Shown: positions 12,001 to 22,125, counted from the stretch's first letter. The stretch is DNA of 64,000 nucleotides from Phytophthora colocasiae (GCA_018806915.1 JAGKQI010000096.1:1674001-1738000); one strand, 5' to 3'. A program made the numbers and translations. Notes: generated from the letters alone by a model not told the origin.

Positions 12001-12245
12001 CCCTGGGGGAAATCCCTGAGGAGTTCCTCGACCCGTTGGTGTTTACTTTGATGAAAGACCCTGTGGTGCTTCCCAGTGGGTACACGATGGACCGATCGTG
12101 TATCACTCAGCACTTAATGAACGACCAGAGCGACCCATTCACCCGCGTTCCTCTGACGATGGATCAGTTGCAGCCAAACACGGACCTCAAAGCAAAGATT
12201 GAGCAGTGGATCCAAGAGCAGCAACAGAAGCACGCTGCACAGTAA
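9054..12245 (+). CDS. UFD2: Ubiquitin conjugation factor E4 (UFD2/UBE4 family)
   Basis: This intronless gene encodes 1063 residues, the normal size of UFD2 proteins. The C terminus is a U-box (about residues 985-1050: EEFLDPLVFTLMKDPVVLPS, GYTMDRSCI, DPFTRVPLT), the E2-binding fold without zinc ligands. Most of the preceding protein is the helical Ufd2 core; SNFYNNMYILTVLCRNKALA and NDVDNSILTIRNKL are typical of it. UFD2 extends ubiquitin chains on proteins already carrying a few ubiquitins and works with Cdc48/p97 in the ubiquitin-fusion-degradation and ER-associated pathways. Residues 1-110 are low-complexity and contain a probable basic nuclear signal (KKPKKHG). The ATG at 9054 is the first in frame after the shared tsaE promoter. 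Confidence 0.95.
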   Translation: MSGWVSAWLQGKGDGDEESKEAEGFATGGNALSGGAAPASADEIRRKRLQKLEEQQAAISANQNAVSEKDDVVMTNPDTPDKKQRVEVVAAPAAPELPPKEVKKPKKHGLTPELYVNDMLQRVLHVTLSPANSSAELLLLPQFAAQSDAENVLLSASNASEVLYSRVIMSPAELPGGAHHPLAAVAYLEQVFYRCRDEVQKLQSSFLRLPADKKQEAQECLSSIREMCINYSATALTDPEIFPFEAGTINVDALEKIVRLQANPQTPEFVDGVVAVVEESGATLTIFAPIFQKLLSELFLINPPSLMSNFYNNMYILTVLCRNKALATAFTQIPGFLLTPGPPMTGRRLQDATALGLLLRFSCNQDPAITQMFTNITKRTKNDVDNSILTIRNKLDSVQTTVSDIFTLLLKAGGPAREQVLAWLEQAIQVNAERAKENPDANITATNGMFVNLTMVLLKLCGPFLAPKSKKAQLIKTEYLTTQNPLFPFDETQLVGTGTDNTAGQDDRSILNTSDFNFITRCYFITARAMHLGPVGMMGQYMRLLRQLSYFQSRMNAPNADPRLKAHFDQMAAAKMIMDAELLHPDFLHEMIRFSLLTCAVVNSICTGFSVFDASTLELPLPVPDANVNAVLKYVPEHLVDDLCSVLKFVARLQPKALNAFELNELLKMIIIFLSSPSYVHSPHLRAKMSEVLFHIFLPSEESEERETAGTAFGVELLRTDPLAQRHLAPCLLALYGDVEHTGFYEKLEHRYNIACLLKYLWKLDGHKPAFLMISEDRDNFVKFAHGLMNHINSLVTDALIALPEIKVLQEEMQDVARWMALDETVREQKQSLLSDKERTVTSSLQLANETIHMMSYLTSEIQKPFVKMPELEDRLVSMLNSVIVKLAGPRGLELKVNNPEQYKFRPKVMLQEIVETLLHFAHYPSFLEAVAINGYYDGQVFRKCAQIVARTQLLEPVDVHKFESFVAEVEKAAEGAANLEETLGEIPEEFLDPLVFTLMKDPVVLPSGYTMDRSCITQHLMNDQSDPFTRVPLTMDQLQPNTDLKAKIEQWIQEQQQKHAAQ

Positions 12246-12310
12246 ATCACTAGCCAAATAATGGAAGATGATGATCGACCGGTATCTCCTCTTGCTTCAA
12301 CGTACATGTA

Positions 12311-12835
12311 TTATTCTTGTTGTAGCCATGCTCGTGTCTCCATTAGTGCGTTGCCCAGCAGATTTGTGCCAAAGCACTCGTGCTGCGTTTTAACGTCAAC
12401 ATCACCTGTACGTTGGAACGATTTGCTCTCTCGGAACATTTTAGCCACATTAGCCACGCTGAAACCAATACCCCAAATTGCATCCCGTCGTGAGGCTTCG
12501 TACAGCTTTTTGTTCCCAGTGGCCAGAAGTTTTTCATCTGATAGAAACTTAAGTTTCAGTCCTTCCAGCATCACCTCATACCGGTGTTGACCCCATACCT
12601 GCCGTCCGAGCTTCTTGGCTACAGGTGGAGATTTCGCCTTAAGAATGGCTACAGCCAGCTTGTCGTTGTCGACGTCGAACATTTCCTGTTTTCGCTTCAT
12701 GAAATACTGCTCACTTGAGTAAAACCGACAACCTTCTGCGTCTGTGAACTCACACGGGTGAAAATTACTTAGAAACCCGAACGTTGGTTCTCTTTGGCCG
12801 TAAAAGAAGATAGCGTTCTTTGTTCCTACGAGATG
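12311..12835 (-). CDS. NADAR (YbiA-like, DUF1768) domain protein, start unresolved
   Basis: From about 12813 down to the stop at 12311 one frame encodes a complete NADAR domain: AIFFYGQREPTFGFLSNFHP, then FYSSEQYFMKRKQ, WGQHRYEVMLEGL, LLATGNKKLYEAS, WGIGFS and a C-terminal LLGNALMETR. Known NADAR proteins act on ADP-ribose-linked or riboflavin-pathway N-glycosidic bonds. The domain frame has a stop just upstream of codons near 12833 and no ATG before the domain, so a short 5' exon is needed; a candidate is the ATG near 12915 followed by a GTAG donor, but I could not fix the acceptor. An in-frame ATG exists inside the domain (12700), but starting there would delete the first conserved strand and the GFLSNF motif. 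The gene is head-to-head with the gene at 12990. Confidence 0.75.
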   Translation of the reverse strand, partial: HLVGTKNAIFFYGQREPTFGFLSNFHPCEFTDAEGCRFYSSEQYFMKRKQEMFDVDNDKLAVAILKAKSPPVAKKLGRQVWGQHRYEVMLEGLKLKFLSDEKLLATGNKKLYEASRRDAIWGIGFSVANVAKMFRESKSFQRTGDVDVKTQHECFGTNLLGNALMETRAWLQQE

Positions 12836-12948
12836 GCTTCACTCCAAGTGGCTACAACACCTTCACTCTCGAGATCGTGCGAGTGAAGGTAGGTTTGGTG
12901 TTATCTACGCACATTATTATTTCATGTGGAGCACATACTTCTGGTAGA

Positions 12949-12955
12949 GCCAATC
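12949..12955. promoter_or_regulatory. CCAAT box upstream of the 12990 gene
   Basis: GCCAATC lies 35 bp upstream of the ATG at 12990 and within the gap shared with the divergent NADAR gene. It matches the heptamer between tsaE and UFD2. Confidence 0.4.
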
Positions 12956-12989
12956 AAAATGCTAGTCAAAAAGTCAACTGTCGTCAACA

Positions 12990-14868
12990 ATGGACACCTT
13001 GCCCAAGATGGAGGTTTTGAAGCGGCCCGAGGGGGCCCCACAAGGACCACTGCGCGTCGTCTCGAATGCCTCCATGACTATGAAATTCTCGTTACCAGCT
13101 TCGTTCTTGCAGACACGCGCAGCACTTGCTACAGCCGCTGCAATTCAGGAATCAAAAAATGTCGAAAATGCTGTCGAAAATACAGAAACCTCATGGGAGG
13201 AGCGTGACTGGGAAGCAGAAGCCCCACAAGCTGTTGACACAGACTCAGCAAAGCAGGAGGAAGATGATTGGGAAGAAGAAGCCACACCAGATCTCCCTGA
13301 TGACTTTCCAAGACTCATTGTGAACCTCTCGAGGGTCCAACGCCAACACTTTCCCGACTCGAAGGAGGAAGATCCGGATATGATGGAAGTCTTCCACAGA
13401 ATTAAAGCTACGTTGCATCAGCACTTTTCTCAATTGGCAGAAGTTCTCTTCGAGCAGAGTGAGTGCATTTGGTGCATTTATTTACGATGGACTCATTTTT
13501 GACAGTGGAGTTGCATTTTTGACAGAGTCGTGTTTTCACTGTACGTACGGGACTTCAAGATCTATGATGGAAGGACTGCATGAGGCGTATCCTGATGACT
13601 TCTTTGCTATGGTGGACTACCCGACAGAGATTGATGGCGTTCAGTTGCACGAATTTCTACACACATTGTCCTTCCCTTCCAAATGGAAGAGTGTAGAGTA
13701 CTTGAAGGATTGTCTGCGGCGATGTTCCCGCGATATCAGGTGGAAAAGAGATGTCATCACGGAGCTGGAGCTGCTGGCGGAACAGGAATTCGCTCAGTAT
13801 GAGGATAAACAGCAGCAGTTGAGCGCTGAAATTGATGAGGTACGCTGTCAACAACTCTGGACTGACATGTGGATTATGGTAGACTGCTAACAGTGGTTTC
13901 GCTTTGAATAGTTGACTCGTTTACGTGATTCGTTTCGTGAGAAGCTGGACAAGCTCGAAAGCCAGGAAGGTAAACCCAAAGGACAATACTTGATGCTGCG
14001 GAAACTGGAGGATATCGAGAATCGGCTAGTGGCACTGTTGGATGAGTATCTAAAAGAACCGGAACTGGAGGAGGAAGAATGTTACAGCGCGTTTGGCAAC
14101 CCTGGTGGGGAAAGTGGAGTGAGCACAGGCATGAATGTGCTGGACATGGTGATCGCTATGGTGTTTGGCCGTTTGCCCCGTGATTTCAGTCAGAAGACCA
14201 CAACAGAGGAGCATTTCCAGATGCTGTTTGACCACCATATCCACATCTTACGACTCTGGAAGAAGGATTTTGGGCGTCTCCCCCCGAAATCACGAGTAGC
14301 GCCTTCAAAAACCAATGGGTCTGAAGCAGGTGGTGCTAATGAATCAGAAGAAGAGAAGGCTGTCTCGGTTGTGTCTGATGAGGACAATATGGAGGAGCCA
14401 TCCTTATCATACTACCCAGCAGGTGACGATGATGAAGCTGGGGGATCGGATGAGGAAGTATATGTTGGGCTAGATGACGACTGGGAGACTGTACACGTTG
14501 AAGGCAATGAGCAGGGATACAATGATCGACTTCGTGAAAATACTCGCAATGATAACGACTCGGACGGCTATGGCGCGGATTTCGACAGTGACGAAAGCGA
14601 TGATGAAGAGGAGCAGGCCGCTGCACTTCAGATCCAATTAGAGCAGAAGAAACTTGAAGAAGCTAAAGCTAGTGATGCAGGAAAAGCTTCTACCCCTACC
14701 CGGCCGCGACGGAGGCGTGTTAAGCACACAAGACGTTCCAAAACGCTGCAGAAAGCGAAGGTGGAGAGATATGACAGTGACCGCGAAGAACCTGCGCCAT
14801 TTCAGCCGTTTGCCTGCACAGGAGCTGTTGGAATGCTTCGTCTAGCTAAAGAAAGGGAAATGTTTTGA
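12990..14868 (+). CDS. Unrecognised acidic coiled-coil protein (3 exons)
   Basis: The proposed exons are 12990-13458, 13526-13839 and 13912-14868. The second intron (13840-13911, GTACGC to AATAG) is clear; the first donor (GTGAGT at 13459) is strong but its acceptor could be 13510 instead of 13525, both in phase. The product is about 579 residues. I do not recognise the family. The N terminus has a basic segment, then Trp/Glu-rich acidic repeats; the middle holds a helical region (LTRLRDSFREKLDKLES); near residues 340-390 there is a compact hydrophobic block, NVLDMVIAMVFGRLPRD and HIHILRLWKKDFGRLPPKS, that looks like a folded domain. The C-terminal third is Asp/Glu-rich and ends with a basic tract (RRRRVKHTRRSK), suggesting a nuclear protein. 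Confidence 0.7.
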
Positions 14869-14952
14869 ATACAGAGGAATTGATGTAGACTTTGAAAACG
14901 TCAATGCGTACAGTTCACTACCATTGCAGTGCTACCGCTATCACCCTGTGAA

Positions 14953-15366
14953 TTAAGGATACGTCAGTGGACCTTTGCCGTAGTATTTCTCATAGGCCTT
15001 GTAGAACGGCCAGTTCTTGTCTTCCTTGGCTGCACGTCCCATTGCAGCGAACTGGAACTTGTCATACAGTTGTTGCGGTGTTTTTCCTGTTAGTTTCCAA
15101 AAAGCAAATTTTGTCTTCCAAACGGTGGCCTTGGTGGCGGACATCTTGGCCTTCGTAAGTGCGTCCTTGATGAGAATGTCCACGTTCACTTCTCCAATTC
15201 CCCTCTCTTCCGTATCGATAGTGTTTGCAATTCGAGCAGTTCTCAATTGTCGATTGCCTAGTGAATCATGATGCTCAGAAATTGTTGAGACTCCAGTCTT
15301 ATCAGCAACATTTACGCGGGCGAGGCAAGCGGCCACCACGATGAGTAGCACGTTGGAGAGGCGCAT
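14953..15366 (-). CDS. RXLR effector, RQLR-EER, GKGPL family
   Basis: The ATG at 15366 starts a 137-residue protein with a secretion signal (MRLSNVLLIVVAACLARVNV), RQLR at residues 39-42 and EER at 53-55, the standard order of Phytophthora effectors that are secreted and act inside plant cells. The remaining ~80 residues match three other genes in this window at 48.7, 50.9 and 52.5 kb: a VNVDI..IKDA helix, a W-K-x-K-F-A-x-W-K block, and a C-terminal YGKGPLTYP. It is intronless, as usual for RXLR genes. It lies alone between the 12990 gene and the cNMP-binding gene, 23 kb or more from its relatives. The host target is unknown. Nothing looks broken. Confidence 0.88.
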   Translation of the reverse strand: MRLSNVLLIVVAACLARVNVADKTGVSTISEHHDSLGNRQLRTARIANTIDTEERGIGEVNVDILIKDALTKAKMSATKATVWKTKFAFWKLTGKTPQQLYDKFQFAAMGRAAKEDKNWPFYKAYEKYYGKGPLTYP

Positions 15367-15872
15367 CACTCGGAAAACTTGTTTACTTGATGCTGTGACT
15401 AGAGTGCAAATTAAAAAATGAACTCGGCAAACTTTAGGCGTTTGATAGCAACGTGCAGTGGTGGTGCCGCTTGATCTCTTCCATTTCGTTCTTTTTAGTT
15501 AGGAAGGGTGGAGAGAATCCTGATCAAAGTTGAAGACTTTACCACTGATTCCCGCGGAACGCACACGCGTCATTTTCCACGCAAACAACTTGTACTGATC
15601 AGAAAATTGGCATGGCAAATGTATTCTTAAGAGACCATTTATCCGACTGAACGGTACATGTACAATCTTCTTAGCCCTGAAATCTGTATACCTATCGTAA
15701 TCACTACAACGAAGACAACCTCCCATCCCAAAGGCACTTAGCACCATATCTTCAGCATCGACACCCGAAGACTTTGTAAAAGAGCGAGGCAATAAGCTGC
15801 TACATGTACCTCTACTAGTAATTTGCGAGTCATGATTCAAGTTACAACTCTATATTACAGTACGTCTACATG
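15367..15872. other. Intergenic, no supported gene
   Basis: A minus-strand frame from 15840 to 15499 could encode 113 residues starting at an ATG, but it has no recognisable motif, no secretion signal and ordinary composition, so I do not call it. The part nearest 15366 should hold the promoter of the effector gene. Confidence 0.3.
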
Positions 15873-18131
15873 CTAAAACACAAATGATGTCGACAATTTC
15901 CTAGAAGCACCACCGCCTGCTCTCGTTTTCTTCCTCATGTGACCGCCGAGTGGTGCAAACATGTCATCGTCTATTGTGCCCATCGAGTTCGCTACCGCAA
16001 ACACCGTCGCCGAGTTCCGTCGGAATTTATCTCCACCCATTAAAGAAGTTCCTGATCCAAAAGCTCGTTTCGGAGCAGGGACGTTGCTCATGCTGTTGTT
16101 TTGAACCGTAAATCGTCGTGCAGCTAAAGGAGGAGGCAATCGCATGCTCAGTAAATCTTCCTGCTCCCGGGTAAGAGAATCGAAAACTGCTTGAGGACAG
16201 TGCAACATTTTGAGAAATTCTTGAAAAATACGGGAACTCTTGAAGGCGCGGAAGGCGTCGTCGTCCATCGTGGTTAAAATTTCGTCTCGGATAGCTGCAA
16301 ACACTTCACGCCCGACGCCATCGGACGACAATTCGTCTTCGACAGCAGTCAAAAGACGAGGTGAGATATTTACGGGCATTGTGGCAGAATCGGCTAGGAA
16401 CTTGAGATAAATCACCAATGCTCGCTCGTGAAGTCTGTCCTCCGATATGTCCGCTTCCCATTTAAAGTCCTCAATGTACTCGAAGAGGGCAACCTCGTGA
16501 TGGCGAACACGAATAACGCAGTCAGCAGCCCACAACTTGTGGCCTTCATAATGCTGCATAATGTGCTCTGGACGCGATTTCTCACGTAGACATTTGATAC
16601 AGAACTCGGCAAACAGCTCTGGTAGGGTTGAAAAGAACTCGTGGAAATTCTCAGGCATGAGCTTGAGTGCTAAGCAATGGTCGAGACACCGGACATTAAC
16701 CAGAGATTCAGAATTCAAGAGTAAAGCCTCTTGGCCAAAGTACCCGCCCGGATGTACCAGCACCAGTCCTCTGCGTTTGTCGTAAACCTCCTCGCCATCT
16801 TCGTCTTCACCTTCCATGATTGTGCTGGTTTCGCCGTAGTCGACCTCCACAACTCCACGTAACAGTACGTAAAAAGCGGTTTGGTGATCACCGCGTCTCA
16901 TTATCATCGTGTCAAACTCGTAATCCACAATCTCGCTCATGTAGCTCAGTTCTTGCAGTTTAAGAGGAGGGATAGCGTTCAAAAATGCACAGCCTTGCTT
17001 GATAAGCGTATCCAGAAAATTAAGGCGTACGTGTTCTAGTAACACCACAGCGGCGTCGGGGGCAACTTTTAAAAAGTTACAGAACGCTGTGCGGTCCACA
17101 TACACCAGTAAAGCATCGTCCAAGGCCGTGATACTACACACTCGCGGGATTTTAAACACCAAAGAGATCTCTCCAAAGTACGACCCAGTGCCCATACGCT
17201 TCAGTGCTTGAATCTTCTTGTCCCCAAAAGCTTCTGCCACATTTTCCTGCAACGCTGTTATAGCTGTTCTCCTCTCCGATTCATTACTGGAATCCAATGG
17301 GGTAAATGTAGGTTGGGCCGCGTTGAGAGAAACTTGTAGTGTCGCCTGTAAAGTTCCTTTGATACAGACGAAGAAGCGATCTCCAATTTCTCCCTCCACA
17401 CATATCGACTCCCCACGTCTCACGTAAAGGTACGAGCACATGTTAGCTAGCATCACGAGTCTTGTCATCTCGACTCGCTCGAGGAAGGGGATTTCCACAA
17501 GGTAATTCACCACTTCCGACTCCACGATGGACCCCATCAAGTGCAGTTTCTCCGGAGCTGTCATAGCCCCCATCCCTCCTTTCCCCTTCCTCCCACCGGA
17601 GAACCGAGCTGTGTTCTTCATCCCAACAGCATGCACTGTTAACCGAGCTCGTAACTTGGAGAACTTGTCAAAATTAAGCTTCAGCAGTGTACAGCCCACA
17701 AATGGATCCGCTGTGGTCCGATTGAGCTCCAACAGCGCTGCAAGCTTCTTCCTCGCATCTTTAGCTGTACGAGGAGCGTCGTCACTGTCGTCTCCCATCA
17801 TCTGAGCCACCACTTGTTCCCTACCAACGTACGAGATGTAGTCACCAGCTTTGCGTTGGCACAGCAGCTCCGAGACGAGTTGTTTGCTGTTTGAAGTGGG
17901 GACGAGTGTACTAATGTCTACAGATCCCTCAGCTACCACTACGAAGAATCGTGACGCCGTGTCATTCTTAATGACAGCTCCTTTAGTGTATTTCGCCACT
18001 TGGAAACACTTGGAGAGCTCCTGGAGTAGCCGATCGTCCATCATCTGCATGAAAGGTAACTTCTTCAGCGTATCCACCACCAACTTACTGCTGTCCGGAC
18101 CATATTTGGCCTTCGATTCACCTCCTCCCAT
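15873..18131 (-). CDS. Triple cyclic-nucleotide-binding protein with RGS-like domain
   Basis: This intronless gene encodes 752 residues. It begins MGGGESK, a good N-myristoylation site, so membrane attachment is likely. CNB-like domains lie at about residues 25-155 (divergent), 208-362 and 385-505; the second has ICVEGEIGDRFFVCIKG and GSYFGEISLVFKIPRVCSI, close to the PKA-R phosphate-binding cassette (GELAL..PR.A), while the third has the shorter GGYFGQEALL with no cassette Arg in the usual place. Residues 545-645 (FEYIEDFKWEADISEDRL, YLKFLADSA, REVFAAIRDEILTTM, FKSSRIFQEFLKML) look like a regulator of G-protein signalling helix bundle. A protein joining cNMP sensing to G-alpha regulation would couple the two pathways; this role is inferred. 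It is divergent from BMS1, 228 bp from its preferred ATG. Confidence 0.85.
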   Translation of the reverse strand: MGGGESKAKYGPDSSKLVVDTLKKLPFMQMMDDRLLQELSKCFQVAKYTKGAVIKNDTASRFFVVVAEGSVDISTLVPTSNSKQLVSELLCQRKAGDYISYVGREQVVAQMMGDDSDDAPRTAKDARKKLAALLELNRTTADPFVGCTLLKLNFDKFSKLRARLTVHAVGMKNTARFSGGRKGKGGMGAMTAPEKLHLMGSIVESEVVNYLVEIPFLERVEMTRLVMLANMCSYLYVRRGESICVEGEIGDRFFVCIKGTLQATLQVSLNAAQPTFTPLDSSNESERRTAITALQENVAEAFGDKKIQALKRMGTGSYFGEISLVFKIPRVCSITALDDALLVYVDRTAFCNFLKVAPDAAVVLLEHVRLNFLDTLIKQGCAFLNAIPPLKLQELSYMSEIVDYEFDTMIMRRGDHQTAFYVLLRGVVEVDYGETSTIMEGEDEDGEEVYDKRRGLVLVHPGGYFGQEALLLNSESLVNVRCLDHCLALKLMPENFHEFFSTLPELFAEFCIKCLREKSRPEHIMQHYEGHKLWAADCVIRVRHHEVALFEYIEDFKWEADISEDRLHERALVIYLKFLADSATMPVNISPRLLTAVEDELSSDGVGREVFAAIRDEILTTMDDDAFRAFKSSRIFQEFLKMLHCPQAVFDSLTREQEDLLSMRLPPPLAARRFTVQNNSMSNVPAPKRAFGSGTSLMGGDKFRRNSATVFAVANSMGTIDDDMFAPLGGHMRKKTRAGGGASRKLSTSFVF

Positions 18132-18323
18132 CGTTTTCTAAGCCAGAAGAAAACACTATAACACTAGTTACACTTTACTTAATGCCCGAAATACCACTTC
18201 AACATGAAGAGTGAATGTCAATATGATGTATAATACACACATCATTCAATATAGCGTGTCATACATCAAGAACCATAACTGACGTGTACCACACCATTTC
18301 GTCCGCAACCAACCAAAATGGTT

Positions 18324-18350
18324 GTCATTTGTGTCATTTGTGTCATTTGT
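18324..18350 (+). repeat. Three tandem GTCATTTGT 9-mers at the BMS1 5' end
   Basis: GTCATTTGT is repeated three times without spacer between two in-frame ATGs (18318 and 18360). The core TCATTTG resembles the oomycete initiator (Inr) consensus around transcription starts. If these are transcription start sites, translation begins at 18360. If the upstream ATG is used, the repeat would encode a V-I-C repeat, which is unlike any BMS1 N terminus. Confidence 0.5.
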
Positions 18351-18359
18351 CTGCCAGCC

Positions 18360-21300
18360 ATGGACGCTCTCGCTGGTGCTGCGTCCACCAAGGGCCACCG
18401 CAAGAGCAAGTCAGGTGCGAAGGTTAATAAGCAGAAGCGTAAAGCTTTCGAGAAGCAGAAGAAAGAGCAGCCGTCATTGGCTGAGCAGCGCAAAAACCCT
18501 AAAGCCTTCGGAGTTGCCAAGGCAGGACGAGCGCGCAAGACCATCCAGCGCAATTTGGACCGTGCGCACCGTAAGGAATATGTTCCGCAACTTAATCGTT
18601 CTGAAGAGCTACCACCTCCGATCTCGGTGGTCGTCATGGGTCCTCCTGGTAGTGGTAAGAGTACGGTCATCCGGTCACTGGTTAAGCGCTACACCCGACA
18701 CAACCTCGTGGAAGTGAAAGGTCCAGTGACGGTTGTTAGCGGTAAAGACCGTCGTATTACGTTCTTCGAGTGTCCGAACGACCTGAACGCTATGATCGAC
18801 TTGGCAAAGATCGCAGATTTGGTTTTGTTGTTGGTGGACGCCAGTTTTGGCTTTGAAATGGAGACGTTTGAGTTCCTTAATATCCTTCAGGTCGTGGGTT
18901 TCCCGAAGGTTATGGGCATTCTGACCCATCTGGATAGCTTCAAGAAGAACAAGAGTCTTCGCAAGACTAAAAAGAGACTCAAAGCTCGATTCTGGACCGA
19001 GATTTATCAGGGAGCCAAGTTGTTTTACTTCTCAGGAATCTCAGCCAACAAGTACCCGAAGGGAGAGATCCAAAATTTGTCACTGTATATCTCGAGAATG
19101 AAGTTCAGACCACTGACGTGGAGGAACTCACACCCGTACATGCTTGCGGATCGCTTTGAGGACGTCACCGCCCCCGACGATCTACAGCGGAACCCTATGG
19201 TGGACCGTCGAGTGACGCTGTACGGATATCTACGTGGAACCCACTTGAAACCGGGCATGAAGATGCACATTGCAGGCGCTGGAGACTTCTACATGGACAG
19301 CGTGACTGCGATGCCAGATCCTTGCAACATCCCGTCAAGCAAGAAGGGAGCGGATGGTACTGTCAAGAAGAAACACTTGACTCAGAAGGACACCTTGCTG
19401 TATGCGCCTATGTCGGATGTCGGCAACATTATGTACGATAAGGACGCCATGTACATCAATCTGAGCCAGCTGAACTACACGAACCCGGACACGGGTGACG
19501 TCTTGCCTGATGAACAGGACCCTGAAGCGTCTGAAGGTACTGGGAAGAGCGGCATGCGCATTGGTCTGGGCGGTGAAGGCGTGGAGATGGTGCAGAGTAT
19601 GCAGAAGATGGACGTTGGTCTTGATGAAAGACTCAAGGGCGCCAGTCTGTCACTGTTCAAGAATACTGCAGCTATCCGTGCGGACGAAGTCGACAGTGAC
19701 GAGGAAGACGAGAGCGAGGACGAGGATGAAAATGATGAGAGCGACGAGGACGGCGAGCCGAACGTCGGCAAGCCTAAGGAAGCTATTGTTCGCGACAGCA
19801 ATGGACGTATGCGCCGCCGCGCTGTTTTCGAGGAGAGTGAAGAGAACGAGGAGAACGAGCAGACGCTGAAGACTGATGATAACTCGGACTCGGATGACAG
19901 CGACGATGAGAGCGAAGAGGGAGAGGAGGAAGTCACGGAGGAGCAGTCGCAATTGAGATGGAAGGAGAACATGGTCTCTCGTGCTGCTGCGAACTTCCTG
20001 GAGCGTGAACAGGCAGATGTGAACCTCATGGAGCTTGTGTATGGCGAGCGTCAGAAGCTCCACATGACTGAGCGTGACTTGGAGAATGAAGAGGAAACAA
20101 AGAACGGCAAGCGTTCCCAAACAGTGGACAGTGATGACGACGACAGCTTTTTCACGCTTAAGCGCAAGTCTAACGCTCTGGGAGAGTCTTCGGCTGCTTC
20201 GGAAAAATACAACGCCATTAATGCCATGGATTGCTCGCGTCTGCATCTGGGTTCGGACGATGCGAGCGACTGGACCATGCCTGACATCCTTGAAGGCATT
20301 CGCAATCGTTTCGTTACTGGATCGTGGAAGCGCGTCAACAAGAAGAAGACTGACGGTGAGAGTGACGAGGAAGGTGGTGATGACAATGCGGACCCTATGA
20401 ATGACGACGACATGGATGGGTCATTCGAAGACTTGGAGACGGGCGAGGTTCACAAGGGAACTAAGGACGACAGTGGAGACAGTGACAGCGACGGCGAAGA
20501 CAGCGCCGACGAGGACAAGGAGGAGACGGATGAGCAGATTCGAGAGCGTCTTCGTGCTCAGAAATCTGCCAAACGGGCAGTCGACGACGACGACGACGTG
20601 GAGGTTGGTGGCCAGAAGAAGAACAAGGACGACGAGGATGAGGAGATGACCGAAGTCATGGCTGAAGCGAAGCGTCTCCGTGAGGAACAGGCCCAACGCA
20701 ACGCTGAGGAGTTTGGTGAAGAAGGAGAGGATATGCGTCTCCAGCTGGAAGGTTTCCGCAATGGCCTGTACGTCCGCATCGAGTTTTCCGGTGTCCCTGC
20801 CGAGTTCGTCCGGTACTACGACCCCAAGAGCCCCATTGTCGTGGGTGGACTGCCAAACATGGAGGACTCGCTGGGTCTTGTACGCATGCGCTTTAAGAAG
20901 CACCGTTGGCACAAGAAGATCCTGAAGACCAACGACCCATTGGTCTTTTCTATCGGTTGGCGTAGATTCCAGAGTCTGCCTTTGTACTCAATCGAAGATA
21001 CGAACGAGCGCCATCGATACTTGAAGTACACCCCGGAGCACATGCATTGCCACGCTACGATCTTCGGCCCCATGTGTCCCCCTAACACTGGCGTCCTGGC
21101 CTTCCAGACGCTGTCCAACAACGCCGAAGGATTCCGAGTGAGTGGCACTGGGGTGGTGCTGGAACTGGACCACAAGTTCAACGTGGTGAAGAAACTCAAG
21201 CTCATCGGTACGCCGAATAAAATCCACAAGAACACCGCCTTCATCAAGGGAATGTTCAACACGGAGCTGGAAGTTGCCAAGTTCGAGGGTGCTAGCGTCC

Positions 21301-21953
21301 GTACCGTGAGTGGAGTGCGTGGTCGCATCAAGAAAGCTCTTCGCGGTGAGAAGGGAGACTTCCGAGCGACGTTCGAGGATAAAATCCTCAAGAGTGACTT
21401 GGTCTTCTGTCGTACGTGGGTGCCTGTCGAGCCGAAGCAGCTGTACAACCCGGTGACGTCGCTCCTTACGAACGTTAAGGGCTCTAGGAAGAGCACGTTG
21501 GGGCTTATGAAGACCACGTACGAGCTGCGTAAGGAGCAGAAATTGGCTGTTCCTGTGAATCCGGATTCATTGTACAAGCCGATTGTACGTACGGAACGCC
21601 GGTTCTCGACGCTCAAGGTGCCTAAGAAGCTGCAAGCCAACCTGCCGTTCGCCAGTAAACCCAAGGAGGACAAGAAGAAGAGTGCGAACAAGGGTTACTT
21701 GGCTAGTCGTGCAGTGGTACTGGATCCTGAAGAGAAGAAGAAGTACGGCTTTATGCTGCGTGTCAACACGGTGCGTCGCGATCGGGAGAATACTCGTAAG
21801 GAGCGTCAGAGTCAACGTAACGCTGAGAACCTCAAACGTAAGCAGCGTGAGGAAAAGCAGTTCGAAGGTGCTCACAAGGCGGAGAAGAAGGCCAAGTACC
21901 GTGCGGAGGGTAAAGAGGCAGCCTACCGTGCTCAAAAGGCAGCGAGAGGGTAA
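18360..21953 (+). CDS. BMS1: Ribosome biogenesis GTPase BMS1
   Basis: From the ATG at 18360 the product is 1197 residues, matching BMS1 length. It starts with a basic segment ([16 protein letters not shown]), followed by the GTPase domain: P-loop [10 protein letters not shown] near residues 92-101, [20 protein letters not shown], and THLDSF in place of the NKxD guanine motif, as usual in BMS1. An AARP2CN-type segment follows (about 215-300), then a long Asp/Glu/Ser-rich stretch from about 440 to 800, and a C-terminal RIBIOP_C/DUF663 region ([42 protein letters not shown]). BMS1 binds Rcl1 and U3 snoRNP in the nucleolus and is needed for 18S rRNA processing in the 90S pre-ribosome. The upstream in-frame ATG at 18318 would add [14 protein letters not shown] and is disfavoured. 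No introns are seen. Confidence 0.95.
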   Translation: MDALAGAASTKGHRKSKSGAKVNKQKRKAFEKQKKEQPSLAEQRKNPKAFGVAKAGRARKTIQRNLDRAHRKEYVPQLNRSEELPPPISVVVMGPPGSGKSTVIRSLVKRYTRHNLVEVKGPVTVVSGKDRRITFFECPNDLNAMIDLAKIADLVLLLVDASFGFEMETFEFLNILQVVGFPKVMGILTHLDSFKKNKSLRKTKKRLKARFWTEIYQGAKLFYFSGISANKYPKGEIQNLSLYISRMKFRPLTWRNSHPYMLADRFEDVTAPDDLQRNPMVDRRVTLYGYLRGTHLKPGMKMHIAGAGDFYMDSVTAMPDPCNIPSSKKGADGTVKKKHLTQKDTLLYAPMSDVGNIMYDKDAMYINLSQLNYTNPDTGDVLPDEQDPEASEGTGKSGMRIGLGGEGVEMVQSMQKMDVGLDERLKGASLSLFKNTAAIRADEVDSDEEDESEDEDENDESDEDGEPNVGKPKEAIVRDSNGRMRRRAVFEESEENEENEQTLKTDDNSDSDDSDDESEEGEEEVTEEQSQLRWKENMVSRAAANFLEREQADVNLMELVYGERQKLHMTERDLENEEETKNGKRSQTVDSDDDDSFFTLKRKSNALGESSAASEKYNAINAMDCSRLHLGSDDASDWTMPDILEGIRNRFVTGSWKRVNKKKTDGESDEEGGDDNADPMNDDDMDGSFEDLETGEVHKGTKDDSGDSDSDGEDSADEDKEETDEQIRERLRAQKSAKRAVDDDDDVEVGGQKKNKDDEDEEMTEVMAEAKRLREEQAQRNAEEFGEEGEDMRLQLEGFRNGLYVRIEFSGVPAEFVRYYDPKSPIVVGGLPNMEDSLGLVRMRFKKHRWHKKILKTNDPLVFSIGWRRFQSLPLYSIEDTNERHRYLKYTPEHMHCHATIFGPMCPPNTGVLAFQTLSNNAEGFRVSGTGVVLELDHKFNVVKKLKLIGTPNKIHKNTAFIKGMFNTELEVAKFEGASVRTVSGVRGRIKKALRGEKGDFRATFEDKILKSDLVFCRTWVPVEPKQLYNPVTSLLTNVKGSRKSTLGLMKTTYELRKEQKLAVPVNPDSLYKPIVRTERRFSTLKVPKKLQANLPFASKPKEDKKKSANKGYLASRAVVLDPEEKKKYGFMLRVNTVRRDRENTRKERQSQRNAENLKRKQREEKQFEGAHKAEKKAKYRAEGKEAAYRAQKAARG

Positions 21954-22116
21954 ACTTTTGACTGACAACTGGCACATTCAATAGATTTCTGCAACAAATG
22001 CCATTCTCTGTTTTTTTTTTGCCGTGTAGTGTGACGCTTTGAAAGCAACCATATTGATAAGTTTTGCCGAAATGCTCCTGACACTTTGACACTTATTGGC
22101 GGATTTTTGCGAATTC

Positions 22117-22120
22117 AAAA
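22117..22120 (-). terminator. Pol III terminator of the tRNA-Arg gene
   Basis: A TTTT run on the minus strand begins 6 nt after the last base of the tRNA, the usual place and length for an RNA polymerase III stop. Confidence 0.6.
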
Positions 22121-22125
22121 CTAAC

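Noticed and set aside
12820..13020. Plus-strand frame opposite the NADAR gene start
   Set aside because: It begins at TTG, overlaps the NADAR domain in antisense and shows no domain; a GTAGGT after it looks like a donor but leads nowhere credible.
15499..15840. 113-codon minus-strand frame upstream of the RQLR effector
   Set aside because: It has no secretion signal, no recognisable domain and no paralogue in the window.
19475..20912. Long minus-strand frames opposite BMS1
   Set aside because: They are Ser/Leu-rich mirrors of the Asp/Glu/Ser-rich BMS1 coding strand and have no independent motif.
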